DNA from: JALNYB01 sp963676235
GTDB lineage: Archaea > Thermoplasmatota > Thermoplasmata > Methanomassiliicoccales > Methanomethylophilaceae
Assembly (NCBI GenBank): GCA_963676235.1
Contig: OY781044.1
Location: forward strand, 1,240,001 to 1,304,000
DNA length: 64,000 nt
Direction of reading: 5' to 3'
The notes beneath the pieces were generated by a model. The model was not told where the DNA came from, ran no database searches, and saw only the letters and a list, made by a program, of their open reading frames with translations. Positions 34,314 through 43,514 of this stretch are shown here, in pieces (the first letter of the stretch is position 1; every line of letters begins with the position of its first letter). The translations under genes and the position numbers were made by a program.

Positions 34314-35429
34314 TTATGATTTACGCAGAACTTCAGGACTGATCTCTTTGTAAATATTGATTATTTCTTTTGTAGAAAGGTCGGTTTTGAAGGAACTGGG
34401 GCTTATATGTGTTTTTGTAGCATGTCCTGATTGATTCAGTGCTTCTATTAGATTTTCCAGCCTCGGGGGGGATAATTTGATGAAAGACGACAGTTCACTT
34501 AGGTCGTAAAGGAATACCTGATCGTTCAGTTCGTTCTGCCAGATATCAAGCATTTTCGTGCATCTTTTTTCTTCTGCTGTGTTTTCAGGTGTCATTCTTG
34601 AAAGTTGTTCCTTGTTATGAAGTGGACCCAACCAGAAAGGACCGAGACGGTGTTCACTATCAGGTAATTTAGAAGTGGACCTTTCGAGCGTTGCAGGATC
34701 ATAATGCATATATCCTAATTGATCAAGTGATCTATCCGTTGCATCCGCTCCCTCTTCTACTTGGATATATGTTCTGAAATAGTGATCTGCATAGAATGAA
34801 AGCAAAGGTTTCATTCCGCGATCGAATTTTGCCAGTTCTTTTGCAATAGTGCACATGAGGATACGCAATCCGCCTTCGTGGCACATATAGCCCCTGATAG
34901 GTTCTGATTGGTATCTTCTTCTGCATTTTCCAGCGTGTGCTCCAGCCAAAGGTGCGGTATCTGTTGCGGTTATTGCAAGGATGCCCTTTCTTCTGCAGCC
35001 TCTGATGGCAGATTGGATAAATGGTGCAGGTGAACCGAACGGATCGAGATCAACATAATCATAAGCGCCATTTGAGAAGAGAATATGCATGTTCTCATTT
35101 GAGGCGGTGCAGTTATCTAGATCGTTCAATCTGATATTTGCATTTATAAAAGGTATCGCATCGGGGTTCATATCATTAGATGTAACGATCGTGTTAGGGA
35201 CTTCATTAGCGATACGTATTGCTCTGGAACCTGTGGCAGTCATAGCATCTGCGACAGTTATCTTGTCGCGTTCCAGAGCGCGAAGGAACATTATGCTCAC
35301 GTCTCTGTTGAATGCCATCTGTTCATTAAAGAATACGGCAGCGGTCTTTGTTCCGGGGCCGTGTGTAGAATGATCTTCCGGGACTAAAAGTTGTGTAGGA
35401 CCCTCGCGGATCACAGTTCCTGCAGGCAT
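34314..35429 (-). CDS. trm1: tRNA (guanine26-N2)-dimethyltransferase
   Basis: About 371 residues, Trm1 family: SAM-dependent methylation of G26 in tRNA. The N-terminus IREGPTQLLVPE and GPGTKTAAVFFNEQM, the SAM site TATGSRAIRIANE, the catalytic DLDPFGSPAPFI motif and the zinc-site cysteines (CRRRYQSE, CHEGGLR) are present. ATG at 35429 overlaps the last base of the upstream NTPase stop (TGATG), so translation is coupled. Confidence 0.94.
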   Translation of the reverse strand: MPAGTVIREGPTQLLVPEDHSTHGPGTKTAAVFFNEQMAFNRDVSIMFLRALERDKITVADAMTATGSRAIRIANEVPNTIVTSNDMNPDAIPFINANIRLNDLDNCTASNENMHILFSNGAYDYVDLDPFGSPAPFIQSAIRGCRRKGILAITATDTAPLAGAHAGKCRRRYQSEPIRGYMCHEGGLRILMCTIAKELAKFDRGMKPLLSFYADHYFRTYIQVEEGADATDRSLDQLGYMHYDPATLERSTSKLPDSEHRLGPFWLGPLHNKEQLSRMTPENTAEEKRCTKMLDIWQNELNDQVFLYDLSELSSFIKLSPPRLENLIEALNQSGHATKTHISPSSFKTDLSTKEIINIYKEISPEVLRKS

Positions 35430-35974
35430 CAAACGTTTTCACCGTTCATCAGACGTAAGATCTTGTAGGGTAAAAGATTTCTGTTTGTCGGAGTGACTTC
35501 AAGAATTCTTACATCATCTCTTCTTCTGATATCTTGCAAAAGGGGGTTTCTTGATTTTTTATGCAGGGTAAGAATCATGGGTTTGTTGATATCAAGGGCT
35601 TCTTTGACAATATCAATGAATGCTTGGCTTTCAACTTCCATTTTACCTACCTCATCGATTATGATGATGTCACATTTATCACAGGCATCTCTGATAGCCG
35701 TTATGCTAATCTCTTCGAATTTATCGAGATCCACGCCTATCTTACCTATCATGATCTTACTTTCGATCTCTGAACTTGCAAAGATCTGGGATTCTCCAGT
35801 AAGAATATTCTTTACAGTGAATCCTGTCTTGTGCCTTCCGTCCGTCAGTGGTTCATCAATCATACCGCCAATGGAAAGATCGTTTTCTTTTAGCATCTCA
35901 ATCACACGAAGTAGTGCGTACGTCTTACCTGAACCCGGTAGGCCTGTGATGCCGATTTTGATGTCGCTGATCAT
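35429..35974 (-). CDS. THEP1-type nucleoside-triphosphatase
   Basis: A 181-residue P-loop NTPase of the THEP1/archaeal NTPase_1 family. Walker A GLPGSGKT begins near residue 10 and Walker B is CDIIIIDEVGKMEV near 108. Relatives hydrolyse ATP, GTP and other NTPs in vitro; the cellular role is not settled. Coupled to trm1, which may hint at an RNA-related job, but the pairing could be incidental. Confidence 0.88.
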   Translation of the reverse strand: MISDIKIGITGLPGSGKTYALLRVIEMLKENDLSIGGMIDEPLTDGRHKTGFTVKNILTGESQIFASSEIESKIMIGKIGVDLDKFEEISITAIRDACDKCDIIIIDEVGKMEVESQAFIDIVKEALDINKPMILTLHKKSRNPLLQDIRRRDDVRILEVTPTNRNLLPYKILRLMNGENV

Positions 35975-36026
35975 GGTAAATCAATCTTAAGCTTATCCAG
36001 TATAGGATTCTGAATATAAAAACCCT

Positions 36027-36413
36027 TTAACGTTCTTGAACTTTTGATATATACATAAGAGGGTATTTGAGCAGTGGATCATAACGCATTTCTGCAGTCA
36101 CTTCTATATTCTCTATTTTTATGACCAAAGACACATCTAGCATTTCGCCAGAAAGGGAGCAATACGAATATTCGTCCTTTTTAGGGTTGAACACACTTCT
36201 ATCGATGTGAACAGTTATCTTATCTACGTATGGTTGGGTAAGAACGCCTTTTTCAATAGATTTTTCAAGGACTTCTACGCTGTCTTGATCAACGGGAACT
36301 CCTACAAATTGATGATATATGGTACCCATTTTGATGCCTGCTTCGAATAAAGCACGTTCTCTTATCGAACAATTGAACTTTTTAGCAGCGAGTTCTTCTC
36401 TTTTCTCTATCAT
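36027..36413 (-). CDS. mptD: Archaeal dihydroneopterin aldolase (MptD-like)
   Basis: A 128-residue protein matching the archaeal dihydroneopterin aldolase family (PF04038) from memory: RERALFEAGIKMGTIYHQFVG followed by LEKSIEKGVLTQPYVDKITV. It would make 6-hydroxymethyl-dihydropterin for tetrahydromethanopterin or a related C1 carrier. In a methanogen lacking most of the CO2-reduction branch, a pterin would still be needed for GlyA and nucleotide synthesis. Divergent from nadA. Confidence 0.82.
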   Translation of the reverse strand: MIEKREELAAKKFNCSIRERALFEAGIKMGTIYHQFVGVPVDQDSVEVLEKSIEKGVLTQPYVDKITVHIDRSVFNPKKDEYSYCSLSGEMLDVSLVIKIENIEVTAEMRYDPLLKYPLMYISKVQER

Positions 36414-36467
36414 CGATTTGGGTAATTCAGGCGTAAGATTTAAAGGATGTGTGAAATACCCCGATAT

Positions 36468-37367
36468 ATGGTATCAGTAACGGAGCGCATCCTTCAATTA
36501 AAGAAGGAAAAGAATGCGGTCATATTGGCTCATAACTATACTTCGTCGGAAGTTCAGGATCTGGCAGATTTTGTTGGAGATTCTCTGGGACTTTCGGTCA
36601 TAGCAGCTAATACAGAAGCGGATGTCATAGTTTTTTGCGGTGTATCATTTATGGGAGAGACTGCCAAGATACTAAGCCCGAATAAAATCGTTCTGCTACC
36701 TGAACCAGAAGCACACTGTGCTATGGCATCCATGTGCAGTGCGGAGCAAATAAGGGCTGCAAAGATCGCAAATCCCGGTTATGCTGTTGTAGGATACGTT
36801 AATAGTACAGCGGAAGCGAAGACCGAGATGGATGTCTGCTGTACTTCGTCCAATGCAGAGAATGTGGTCAATTCGCTGTATGGGAAGAAAGTATTATTCG
36901 TTCCGGATAAGAATCTAGGAGCATATGTTGCTTCAAGATCAGATAAGGACATTAAATTATGGGATGGATTCTGTCCTGTACACCAGTGTATCACTGTTAA
37001 ACAAGTACAGGATTTGAAGGCTAAACATCCTGAGGCTATAGTTATGGCGCATCCTGAATGTAGAATGGATGTTCTGAATATTTCGGATCATATCGGTTCT
37101 ACAGAGAAGATCCTCAAATTAGCAAAACAACTGAGCGCAGATGAATTTATTATTCTCACGGAAGTAGGAATGAAGTATAGGCTTGAGAAGGAATGCCCCG
37201 GGAAGAAATTCTATTTTCCCCTGCAGGCTGTCTGTATGACGATGAAGATGATCGAGCCCGAGTCCATTCTTCATACATTAGAGACGGGCGAGGGAGAGAT
37301 AACTCTCGATGAGGATATCATCAATAAGGCATACAAGCCCGTAAAAAGAATGACGGACTTAGTATGA
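36468..37367 (+). CDS. nadA: Quinolinate synthase
   Basis: About 299 residues. NadA condenses iminoaspartate with dihydroxyacetone phosphate to quinolinate for NAD, using a [4Fe-4S] cluster. AVILAHNY near 18-25, DFVGDSLGLS, and the widely spaced cysteines in CGVSFMGETAK, CCTSSNAENV and the late ECPGKKFYFP fit the family. ATG at 36468 is preferred: it is about 27 bases after a TATA-like GATTTAAAGG (36437-36446), as in a leaderless gene. ATG at 36447 is an alternative. No nadB or nadC gene nearby. Confidence 0.93.
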   Translation: MVSVTERILQLKKEKNAVILAHNYTSSEVQDLADFVGDSLGLSVIAANTEADVIVFCGVSFMGETAKILSPNKIVLLPEPEAHCAMASMCSAEQIRAAKIANPGYAVVGYVNSTAEAKTEMDVCCTSSNAENVVNSLYGKKVLFVPDKNLGAYVASRSDKDIKLWDGFCPVHQCITVKQVQDLKAKHPEAIVMAHPECRMDVLNISDHIGSTEKILKLAKQLSADEFIILTEVGMKYRLEKECPGKKFYFPLQAVCMTMKMIEPESILHTLETGEGEITLDEDIINKAYKPVKRMTDLV

Positions 37368-37524
37368 TCATTGTTTGTTAGTCCGTGTGTTCATCTGGTT
37401 TTATGAAAACATGTGATTTTATATGTTTTTCAAAAAATAGTGCGTCCTGCAACTGAAAATAATTTTATTATGATAGCAAAGCCTTTAACTATCAAGATTT
37501 GTAAGGTAACTGTAGGCGTTACTG

Positions 37525-38877
37525 ATGAAGGTCATAATCGTCGGAGCAGGTAATGTTGGATTCACATCCGCAGAGGCATTGTGCAGAGTTCATGATGTAC
37601 TCGTCATCGAGAAGGATTCAGTTAAAGCGGACAATGTGAAGAGTTTGTTGAATGTATCTGTTCTTCATGAGGATGGAAGCAACCCAAAGGTTCTCAAGGA
37701 AGCTATTGCAAGAATAGATGCGGACATCATATTATCTGCAGTTCCTGAGGATGGCCTTAATCTTTTCATTTGTTTAATGGCCAAGCGTATAAAAAAATCG
37801 ATCACGACAGTTGCATGTCTAAGAGATCCAGATTACATCATCAAAACAAGCGGAGAAGGTGTTGAGGGAGTTGATCTTTTGATATCTCCTGAGCTGATTA
37901 CTGCAGAAAAGATCACTAAATTAGCTATACTGGAGAATTCCGTTACTTACGATTATATCAGCAGTATGAATGTTGCATTTGCCACATTCAGGGTTGATAA
38001 AGGTCACGATCTCATTGGAAAGGTCGTCATGGATCTTGATATTCCTGAGAATTGCACGGTCGTTGCTATCTACCGCGGTGATAACGTCATTATAAACAAC
38101 GAAACGGCCGAGATCCATATCGATGACAGAATATGTGTTCTTGGAAGTCCAGAGACCATGGAGGCAGTCAACAAATTAATCGGTATCGAGAAAGATGCAA
38201 AAGAATTTGTCATTCTCGGCGCAAGTGTTGTTGGTATTGCGGTTGCAAAAGCTATACTGCAGAGTGGAAAGAAGAGATTCGTTAAGATCATCGATAAAGA
38301 TGAGGAATCCTGTAGGAATGCTGCAAGAGAGCTCAGTGATGTCATTGTCGTGAATGCGGATATAGTAGACCCTATGACCCTCAGGGCTGAGAATGTTCAG
38401 AGAGCAGACGTCATCATAAGTGTATCGTCAATGGATGAACGCAATCTTCTTGCATGTATGGCCGCATTGAAATTTGGGACCAGTAAGATCATAACAAGAT
38501 ATTCGACCGAAGAATATGAGGAGATATTCAAATATACTGGAATAGAATCGATCATAGGATATCATCGTGTAATTTCCAATGAGATAACTAAGAATCTTGT
38601 ATTCGACGATAATGCCATACTTATAATGGATCACGAGGATGAATTCTTCTTCAGTGTCACCATCGATAATAAATCTATTTTGACAGATCATTGTCTGGGA
38701 GATATAGGGATACCTTATGGTGTTCGTATAGCGGCAATTCTCAGGGACGGTAAAATGATTTATCCTAAAATGGATACGATTTTCAATTCAGGCGATAAGA
38801 TATTATTATTCACTCATATGGTCAATCCGGTCAAATTATCTAAATTGCTTGGACAAAAGACTCCGTTGGAGCTGTAA
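37525..38877 (+). CDS. trkA: Trk potassium uptake regulatory protein TrkA
   Basis: A 450-residue cytoplasmic gating protein of the Trk K+ channel. Two tandem RCK modules: the first begins with KVIIVGAGNVGFTSAEAL (NAD-binding GxGxxG), the second near residue 232 with FVILGASVVGIAVAKAI. Each is followed by an RCK_C subdomain (about 150-215 and 375-440). It is three bases ahead of trkH, so the two form an operon. Confidence 0.94.
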   Translation: MKVIIVGAGNVGFTSAEALCRVHDVLVIEKDSVKADNVKSLLNVSVLHEDGSNPKVLKEAIARIDADIILSAVPEDGLNLFICLMAKRIKKSITTVACLRDPDYIIKTSGEGVEGVDLLISPELITAEKITKLAILENSVTYDYISSMNVAFATFRVDKGHDLIGKVVMDLDIPENCTVVAIYRGDNVIINNETAEIHIDDRICVLGSPETMEAVNKLIGIEKDAKEFVILGASVVGIAVAKAILQSGKKRFVKIIDKDEESCRNAARELSDVIVVNADIVDPMTLRAENVQRADVIISVSSMDERNLLACMAALKFGTSKIITRYSTEEYEEIFKYTGIESIIGYHRVISNEITKNLVFDDNAILIMDHEDEFFFSVTIDNKSILTDHCLGDIGIPYGVRIAAILRDGKMIYPKMDTIFNSGDKILLFTHMVNPVKLSKLLGQKTPLEL

Positions 38878-38880
38878 TTA

Positions 38881-40470
38881 ATGTTTGAGACTACCCGTGT
38901 AGGTTTACAGCATCTTGCAAGATGGGAAAGCAGTTTCGTTAAGATACTAGGTATGGTGGAAGTAGGATTGGGGGTAATGCTTCTGGTTCCATGCATAGTT
39001 GCAATCCTCTACGGTGAGAGTTTCCTGCATTTTATCTGTTTGGCACCTTTGCTTATCATAATGGGTTCGTTCCAGTTCTTGTGCTTTAAGAGCAATCATA
39101 CGCTTCAGCCTGTGTTAGGCATCCTGATGATGTCTTTCGCATGGCTTATGGCCTTCATCGTAAGTGCAGTGCCCTTCTATCTTTATGGATTCTCATTTGC
39201 AGATTCTGTTTTTGAAGGTGTCAGTGGATTTACGACCACAGGAGCGTCTATTGTTACGGATTTCAATTTACCATACAGTTTGCTGTTCTGGAGATCGTTC
39301 ATTCAGTGGGTTGGTGGTATATCCGTGGTTCTCATTTTCATGTTCCTACTGCCTATGATGGGTATAGGCGGACGTGCTTTTCTCAATAATGAATTGGCAG
39401 GTTCTGGAAACGCGAATTTCTCAATGAAGATGAAAAGTGCTGCTATAAGCTACATTTACATTTACATTATGTTGACCTTTGCGGAAATGATACTTCTGTA
39501 CATAAGTGATGTCAACGGCTTCGAGTCTGTATGTATGACCATGTCCACCATATCAACAGGAGGTATGATGGTCTCATCAACTAGTATAATGAATTATTCT
39601 ATGTTGGTGCAGGGCATAGTGCTCGTGTTCATGTTCCTGGGAGGTACGAACTTCTATCTGCATTACAGGGCCATTTACAAACGTGACTTCAAGGCATATG
39701 TAAGAAGTCAGGAATTTGTTTGGACATTTATCTGGTTCGCTGTCACTACAGCAATAATTTCTGCTATTGTCATAATTGGAGCTAGCAATTCTATAGCTGA
39801 TTTCACACCAGGTTCAACAGGCAATACGGTTTGGGAGGTATTGTTTACTGTGGTATCTCTTGGAACAACTACAGGATTTGCTATCACAGATTATACTGTT
39901 TGGCCTGTAGCCGTGTTCGGAATTCTTGCGATGGTTGGTATTTTCGGCTCAATGTCTGGTACACCTGCGGGAGGTATCAAGATATACAGGATTCTTTTAG
40001 TGAAATCATATGTGATGAATGGGCTATACAAGATGCTTCATCCAAACGCAGTGAAAGATGTAAAGCTTGATGGAGTATCTGTTGACAATTCTTCAGTGAC
40101 ATCGGCAATTGTGATAGTGTTGTTGTTCTTGGTCACAGGATTCATAACAGTGGTATTCTTGCTATTTTCAGAGCCCAATATGGATTTTTTAAACGCAATC
40201 GGACTTACTGTGTGCACTTTGGGTAATGCAGGAATGGGTTTTGGAGATTTTGGACCTTTTGGAAATTATGCGGTTCTTACGGATGTAACAAAGCTGTTCT
40301 TGTCGTTCATCATGTGGTTGGGTCGTCTGGAAGTATTCATGGCGATCATGATATTCACAAGATCATTCTGGAAGGATGTAAGACTCAATATGCGTAAGAA
40401 TGATTCAGTGACTTTTAAGGGCAAAAATGCAATGGACACGATATCTCACTATCATCATGGAAGAAAGTGA
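38881..40470 (+). CDS. trkH: Trk potassium channel subunit TrkH
   Basis: A 529-residue membrane protein with about ten transmembrane helices and four selectivity-filter repeats, visible as VSGFTTTGAS, MSTISTGGM, VSLGTTTGFA and CTLGNAGMGF; each carries the conserved filter glycine. It conducts K+ under control of TrkA. Its stop lies one base before the stop of the convergent TPR gene. Confidence 0.94.
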   Translation: MFETTRVGLQHLARWESSFVKILGMVEVGLGVMLLVPCIVAILYGESFLHFICLAPLLIIMGSFQFLCFKSNHTLQPVLGILMMSFAWLMAFIVSAVPFYLYGFSFADSVFEGVSGFTTTGASIVTDFNLPYSLLFWRSFIQWVGGISVVLIFMFLLPMMGIGGRAFLNNELAGSGNANFSMKMKSAAISYIYIYIMLTFAEMILLYISDVNGFESVCMTMSTISTGGMMVSSTSIMNYSMLVQGIVLVFMFLGGTNFYLHYRAIYKRDFKAYVRSQEFVWTFIWFAVTTAIISAIVIIGASNSIADFTPGSTGNTVWEVLFTVVSLGTTTGFAITDYTVWPVAVFGILAMVGIFGSMSGTPAGGIKIYRILLVKSYVMNGLYKMLHPNAVKDVKLDGVSVDNSSVTSAIVIVLLFLVTGFITVVFLLFSEPNMDFLNAIGLTVCTLGNAGMGFGDFGPFGNYAVLTDVTKLFLSFIMWLGRLEVFMAIMIFTRSFWKDVRLNMRKNDSVTFKGKNAMDTISHYHHGRK

Positions 40471-40471
40471 T

Positions 40472-41320
40472 TCATGATATGTGCTGTTTGCACATATCAA
40501 GTATTCTGATGACTGCAGGATTACCCGGAGCCTTTTCATTTATAGCACCAGCAACTATTTTAGCTTCTGGTATTTTGTTTTTATCTATAAGGCAATACGC
40601 TAGTATTTCCAAAGCTCCTAGGTGGTCATCATCTATTTTGATAGCCTTTGCAGCATATCCGCCTGCGGCTGTAGACCTTCCGGTTATCCATAGGAAATAA
40701 GAGACAAGTGCATTCGTATCGGCGGATGTTTTATTTTCTTTCAGTTTGCCTTTTACAAATCTTTCAGCTTCTTTTTGCTGTCCAGATGATAGAAGCACAG
40801 AACAGTAACATTTCTGAGCTTCATGATCTAATGGAAATTCATTCAGTATGGATTTGGCTCTCTCAGTTGCTTCACCATAATCTCCAATGGCGCATAGAAT
40901 ACGGATTGTGAAAATGTCATCATCTATTGTAGATGTTTCAATATTATTTTGATATTCAAGAGCTTTTTCGTATTCGTTCATATCGAAATATACTTTGGAA
41001 AGTTCTTTTTGGATATCATCTGTCTTTTCTAGATCACAGAGTATGGATTCTGCATAGATTTGAAATCCCAATCCTCTGAGACCTACGGCGATCTCGAATC
41101 TAGAACCCTCTTCCTCTGGAAGACAATTCATTATGAGTTTAATGACATCTGACATTCTGTTGTCATCTTCAGTTACCTTTAGCAGTGATGCGCAGGTGAG
41201 CAAAGTGAAAGGGTCTTTTGAATAATTAGAGACGATCTCTGATATTTGAGGTCCTACAATATCAAATTTGCCAGTTTTGATGTTATTTTGAACTTCTTTG
41301 AAGGCCCGTTCCTTGTCCAT
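40472..41320 (-). CDS. TPR-like repeat protein, unknown function
   Basis: A 282-residue soluble helical protein with tetratricopeptide-like repeats, for example KVYFDMNEYEKALEYQ and IGDYGEATERAKSILNEFPL, plus a C-terminal repeat HLGALEILAYCLIDKNKIPE. No signal peptide or catalytic motif seen. It sits next to the ATPase/DUF4435 pair but on the opposite strand, so a functional link is possible but not shown. Confidence 0.78.
   Translation of the reverse strand: MDKERAFKEVQNNIKTGKFDIVGPQISEIVSNYSKDPFTLLTCASLLKVTEDDNRMSDVIKLIMNCLPEEEGSRFEIAVGLRGLGFQIYAESILCDLEKTDDIQKELSKVYFDMNEYEKALEYQNNIETSTIDDDIFTIRILCAIGDYGEATERAKSILNEFPLDHEAQKCYCSVLLSSGQQKEAERFVKGKLKENKTSADTNALVSYFLWITGRSTAAGGYAAKAIKIDDDHLGALEILAYCLIDKNKIPEAKIVAGAINEKAPGNPAVIRILDMCKQHIS
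40476..40498. terminator. Hairpin between convergent trkH and TPR gene, inside the TPR 3' end
   Basis: GATATGTG (40476-40483) and CACATATC (40491-40498) form a perfect 8-bp stem. Because the genes almost touch, the hairpin is formed by the last codons of the TPR gene. Confidence 0.45.
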
Positions 41321-41400
41321 GGAAATACTGCATAAGTTAATAGAAAATAAAACTTGAGATAGAAAGGTTTTCTATACGTTCATGCAGATTACACCACGCC

Positions 41401-42444
41401 ATGATGATCAGATCCATTTCAATTTACGGCCTTTTCGGGGAATATGATTATAGCGTTAATCTCAGCGACGGCAATATAACATTCATACACTCACAGAACG
41501 GATTCGGTAAATCCACTTTGATGAAGTTGATCTATAATGTTCTCGATGGCGATCTCGCAGAAGTCGAAGCAACTCCGTTTGACAGATTGGATCTTGGATT
41601 TGATGATAGTACCAATCTTATCGTTGAGAATGGCAATGAAGGGCTGCTAGTACAGATGCAGAGGAACGAGGTTGAAGAAGAATTATCCTCAGAGGATCTC
41701 AAAAAGATCCTCGATGTCACATATATCTCGCCTGAAAGGATGACTATCAAAGAAGGAGAATATCTGGTCTCATCATTGGATGTATACATGAGAGATCTGA
41801 CAGAGAAGATGAAGTATGCATTTGAGCACTGTGAGCTCACGACTCCTCCGATGGAAGGTAGAAAGAAATATTCTGATGATGAGTTAGAATTTTGGTCAAA
41901 GGATCTCAAAGCAAAATTGGATTTCATAAAACAGGCTGGGTTCGAGCCTGATATGCCACCTGGGTATAGATTTCCGCCTACAAGATTTGAGATAATGGAG
42001 TACCGTAAAGATTACTACGATCTTGCATATTCTATCAATGAATATGTTGACAAATATTACGATTTGGCAGAATCTATCATCGTTTACATGGATATTGTGA
42101 ATAACATATATGTCAACAAAGGAATTTATGTCAATGAGAATGGCATTCTTACAGCAAAAATGGATAATGGAACCGCCTTGCCCATTTCTAAGCTTTCATC
42201 AGGAGAGAAAGAGATCCTGGTGATATTCTATCGTCTTTTATTCCAGACCAAACCTGGATCATTGGCAATAATCGATGAACCGGAAATATCTCTTCATATC
42301 ACATGGCAACAACAGCTTGGTAAGACTCTAATGGATCTTGCAAGACTGAGAAATTTGCATATAATAATTGCAACGCATTCGCCTCAGATAATACATGACA
42401 ATTGGGATCTTGCTATTGAACTGAAGGTAGAAGATGATCGATAA
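41401..42444 (+). CDS. ABC/AAA-type ATPase of a PARIS-like defence pair (AriA-like)
   Basis: A 347-residue SMC/OLD-like ATPase. Walker A NGFGKST is at 33-39, the ABC signature LSSGEKEIL near 265, Walker B LAIIDEPEISLH near 288 and the switch histidine ATHSPQII near 325. A short helical insert replaces long coiled coils. It overlaps the next gene by 11 bases. An ATPase of this class followed by a DUF4435/TOPRIM-like protein is the arrangement of the PARIS anti-phage system (AriA-AriB), where the ATPase senses a phage trigger and releases the nuclease. The start has no ribosome site; TTCTATAC about 27 bases upstream suggests a separate leaderless promoter. Confidence 0.75.
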   Translation: MMIRSISIYGLFGEYDYSVNLSDGNITFIHSQNGFGKSTLMKLIYNVLDGDLAEVEATPFDRLDLGFDDSTNLIVENGNEGLLVQMQRNEVEEELSSEDLKKILDVTYISPERMTIKEGEYLVSSLDVYMRDLTEKMKYAFEHCELTTPPMEGRKKYSDDELEFWSKDLKAKLDFIKQAGFEPDMPPGYRFPPTRFEIMEYRKDYYDLAYSINEYVDKYYDLAESIIVYMDIVNNIYVNKGIYVNENGILTAKMDNGTALPISKLSSGEKEILVIFYRLLFQTKPGSLAIIDEPEISLHITWQQQLGKTLMDLARLRNLHIIIATHSPQIIHDNWDLAIELKVEDDR

Positions 42445-43294
42445 TATTACCGCATCGGATATTGCCAATGAGATCTCGATGCTGAGGTCTGCGTTCAAAG
42501 GTACGGTTCTAGTTGTTGAGGGAATCACAGACAGTAGATTATACAGTAAATTCATCGATAAGAACGGTGCAAAGGTAGTTATTGCATATTCTAAAGATAA
42601 TGTGAGGCATTCCGTGGCAGAATGCAGTGGGAAAAGGAACGACCAGAAGATCCTGGGTATCATCGATGCCGATATTGATCATTTGACTGGAAAGATGTAC
42701 AGTCCTCCAATATTCGTGACTGATGAGAGAGATCTAGAGACTACAATACTCCGTACAAGCGCGCTTGATGATGTTCTTACAGAGTATGCGGATCAAGATG
42801 CATTGTCGCAATTCGAAAAAAGGTTCGGAAAGGTTAGGGATGTTATAGCAAGGTCTAGTTATCCAATCGGATTATTGATGTATATCTCGGTCCGTGACGG
42901 TATCGGTCTATCATTTAAGGATCTCGAATATTATAACTTCATTGACAAGAAGACATTGGCCATCGACGTAAAGAGAATGGTAGATGATATCTTTATGCAT
43001 TCATCAAGTAAGAGTATTGGTAAAAAAGAGCTAATAGATAGAATAGAGAGTGAAGAGGAACTTCTTGATGATCCGTGGATAGCAGCAAGGGGACATGATG
43101 CCGTATTCATACTTCTGATAGGTTTTGTCAATATATTCGGTTCGTACAACTGCTGTTCTATGAATGCGGGTAAACTGGGCGGTGCATTAAGACTTGCATT
43201 CGGATATGATGATTTTAGAGAGACGGATCTTTACAAGTATACCCTGCAGTGGAGTATGAAGTATAACTTTACTCTTTGGATGGATCGATGTTGA
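42434..43294 (+). CDS. DUF4435/TOPRIM-like putative nuclease effector (AriB-like)
   Basis: A 286-residue protein with TOPRIM-type acidic motifs: VLVVEGITDSRLY with E29, and ILGIIDADID with D78 and D80. The middle segment FVTDERDLETTIL and the rest match the general layout of DUF4435 proteins, which occur behind ABC/AAA ATPases in defence loci; AriB of PARIS is a TOPRIM-type tRNA-cutting toxin of similar length. Overlap with the upstream ATPase gene implies tight coupling of toxin and sensor. The 3' end overlaps convergent xseB by 26 bases. Function is by analogy only. Confidence 0.7.
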   Translation: MIDNITASDIANEISMLRSAFKGTVLVVEGITDSRLYSKFIDKNGAKVVIAYSKDNVRHSVAECSGKRNDQKILGIIDADIDHLTGKMYSPPIFVTDERDLETTILRTSALDDVLTEYADQDALSQFEKRFGKVRDVIARSSYPIGLLMYISVRDGIGLSFKDLEYYNFIDKKTLAIDVKRMVDDIFMHSSSKSIGKKELIDRIESEEELLDDPWIAARGHDAVFILLIGFVNIFGSYNCCSMNAGKLGGALRLAFGYDDFRETDLYKYTLQWSMKYNFTLWMDRC

Positions 43295-43514
43295 ATTCTT
43301 CTTTTTTGATGGTTCCAGCTGTTTCCATTATTTTTTGAACTTTACGATCGCTTTCATCCAATATCTTTTTGCAGTGGTCTCTAAGCACTATTGCCCTTTC
43401 ATATACCTCTAAACTTTTATCGAGGTCCAGTCCGCCGTTCTCTAATTCTTTTACCATCTGTTCGAGTGTGTTTATGCTCTCTTCGAATGTCATTTTATCT
43501 ATGTCTTCATTCAT
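43269..43514 (-). CDS. xseB: Exonuclease VII small subunit
   Basis: An 81-residue XseB. TFEESINTLEQMVKELENG and LDLDKSLEVYERAIVLRDHC are the hallmark helices. It binds the large subunit to form the single-strand-specific exonuclease VII. The ATG overlaps the xseA stop (ATGA). A typical bacterial gene in an archaeal setting. Confidence 0.93.
   Translation of the reverse strand: MNEDIDKMTFEESINTLEQMVKELENGGLDLDKSLEVYERAIVLRDHCKKILDESDRKVQKIMETAGTIKKEEFNIDPSKE

Noticed and set aside
40472..41320. TPR protein as third component of the ATPase/DUF4435 system
   Set aside because: It is on the opposite strand with its own promoter region and ends against trkH; nothing beyond proximity links it.
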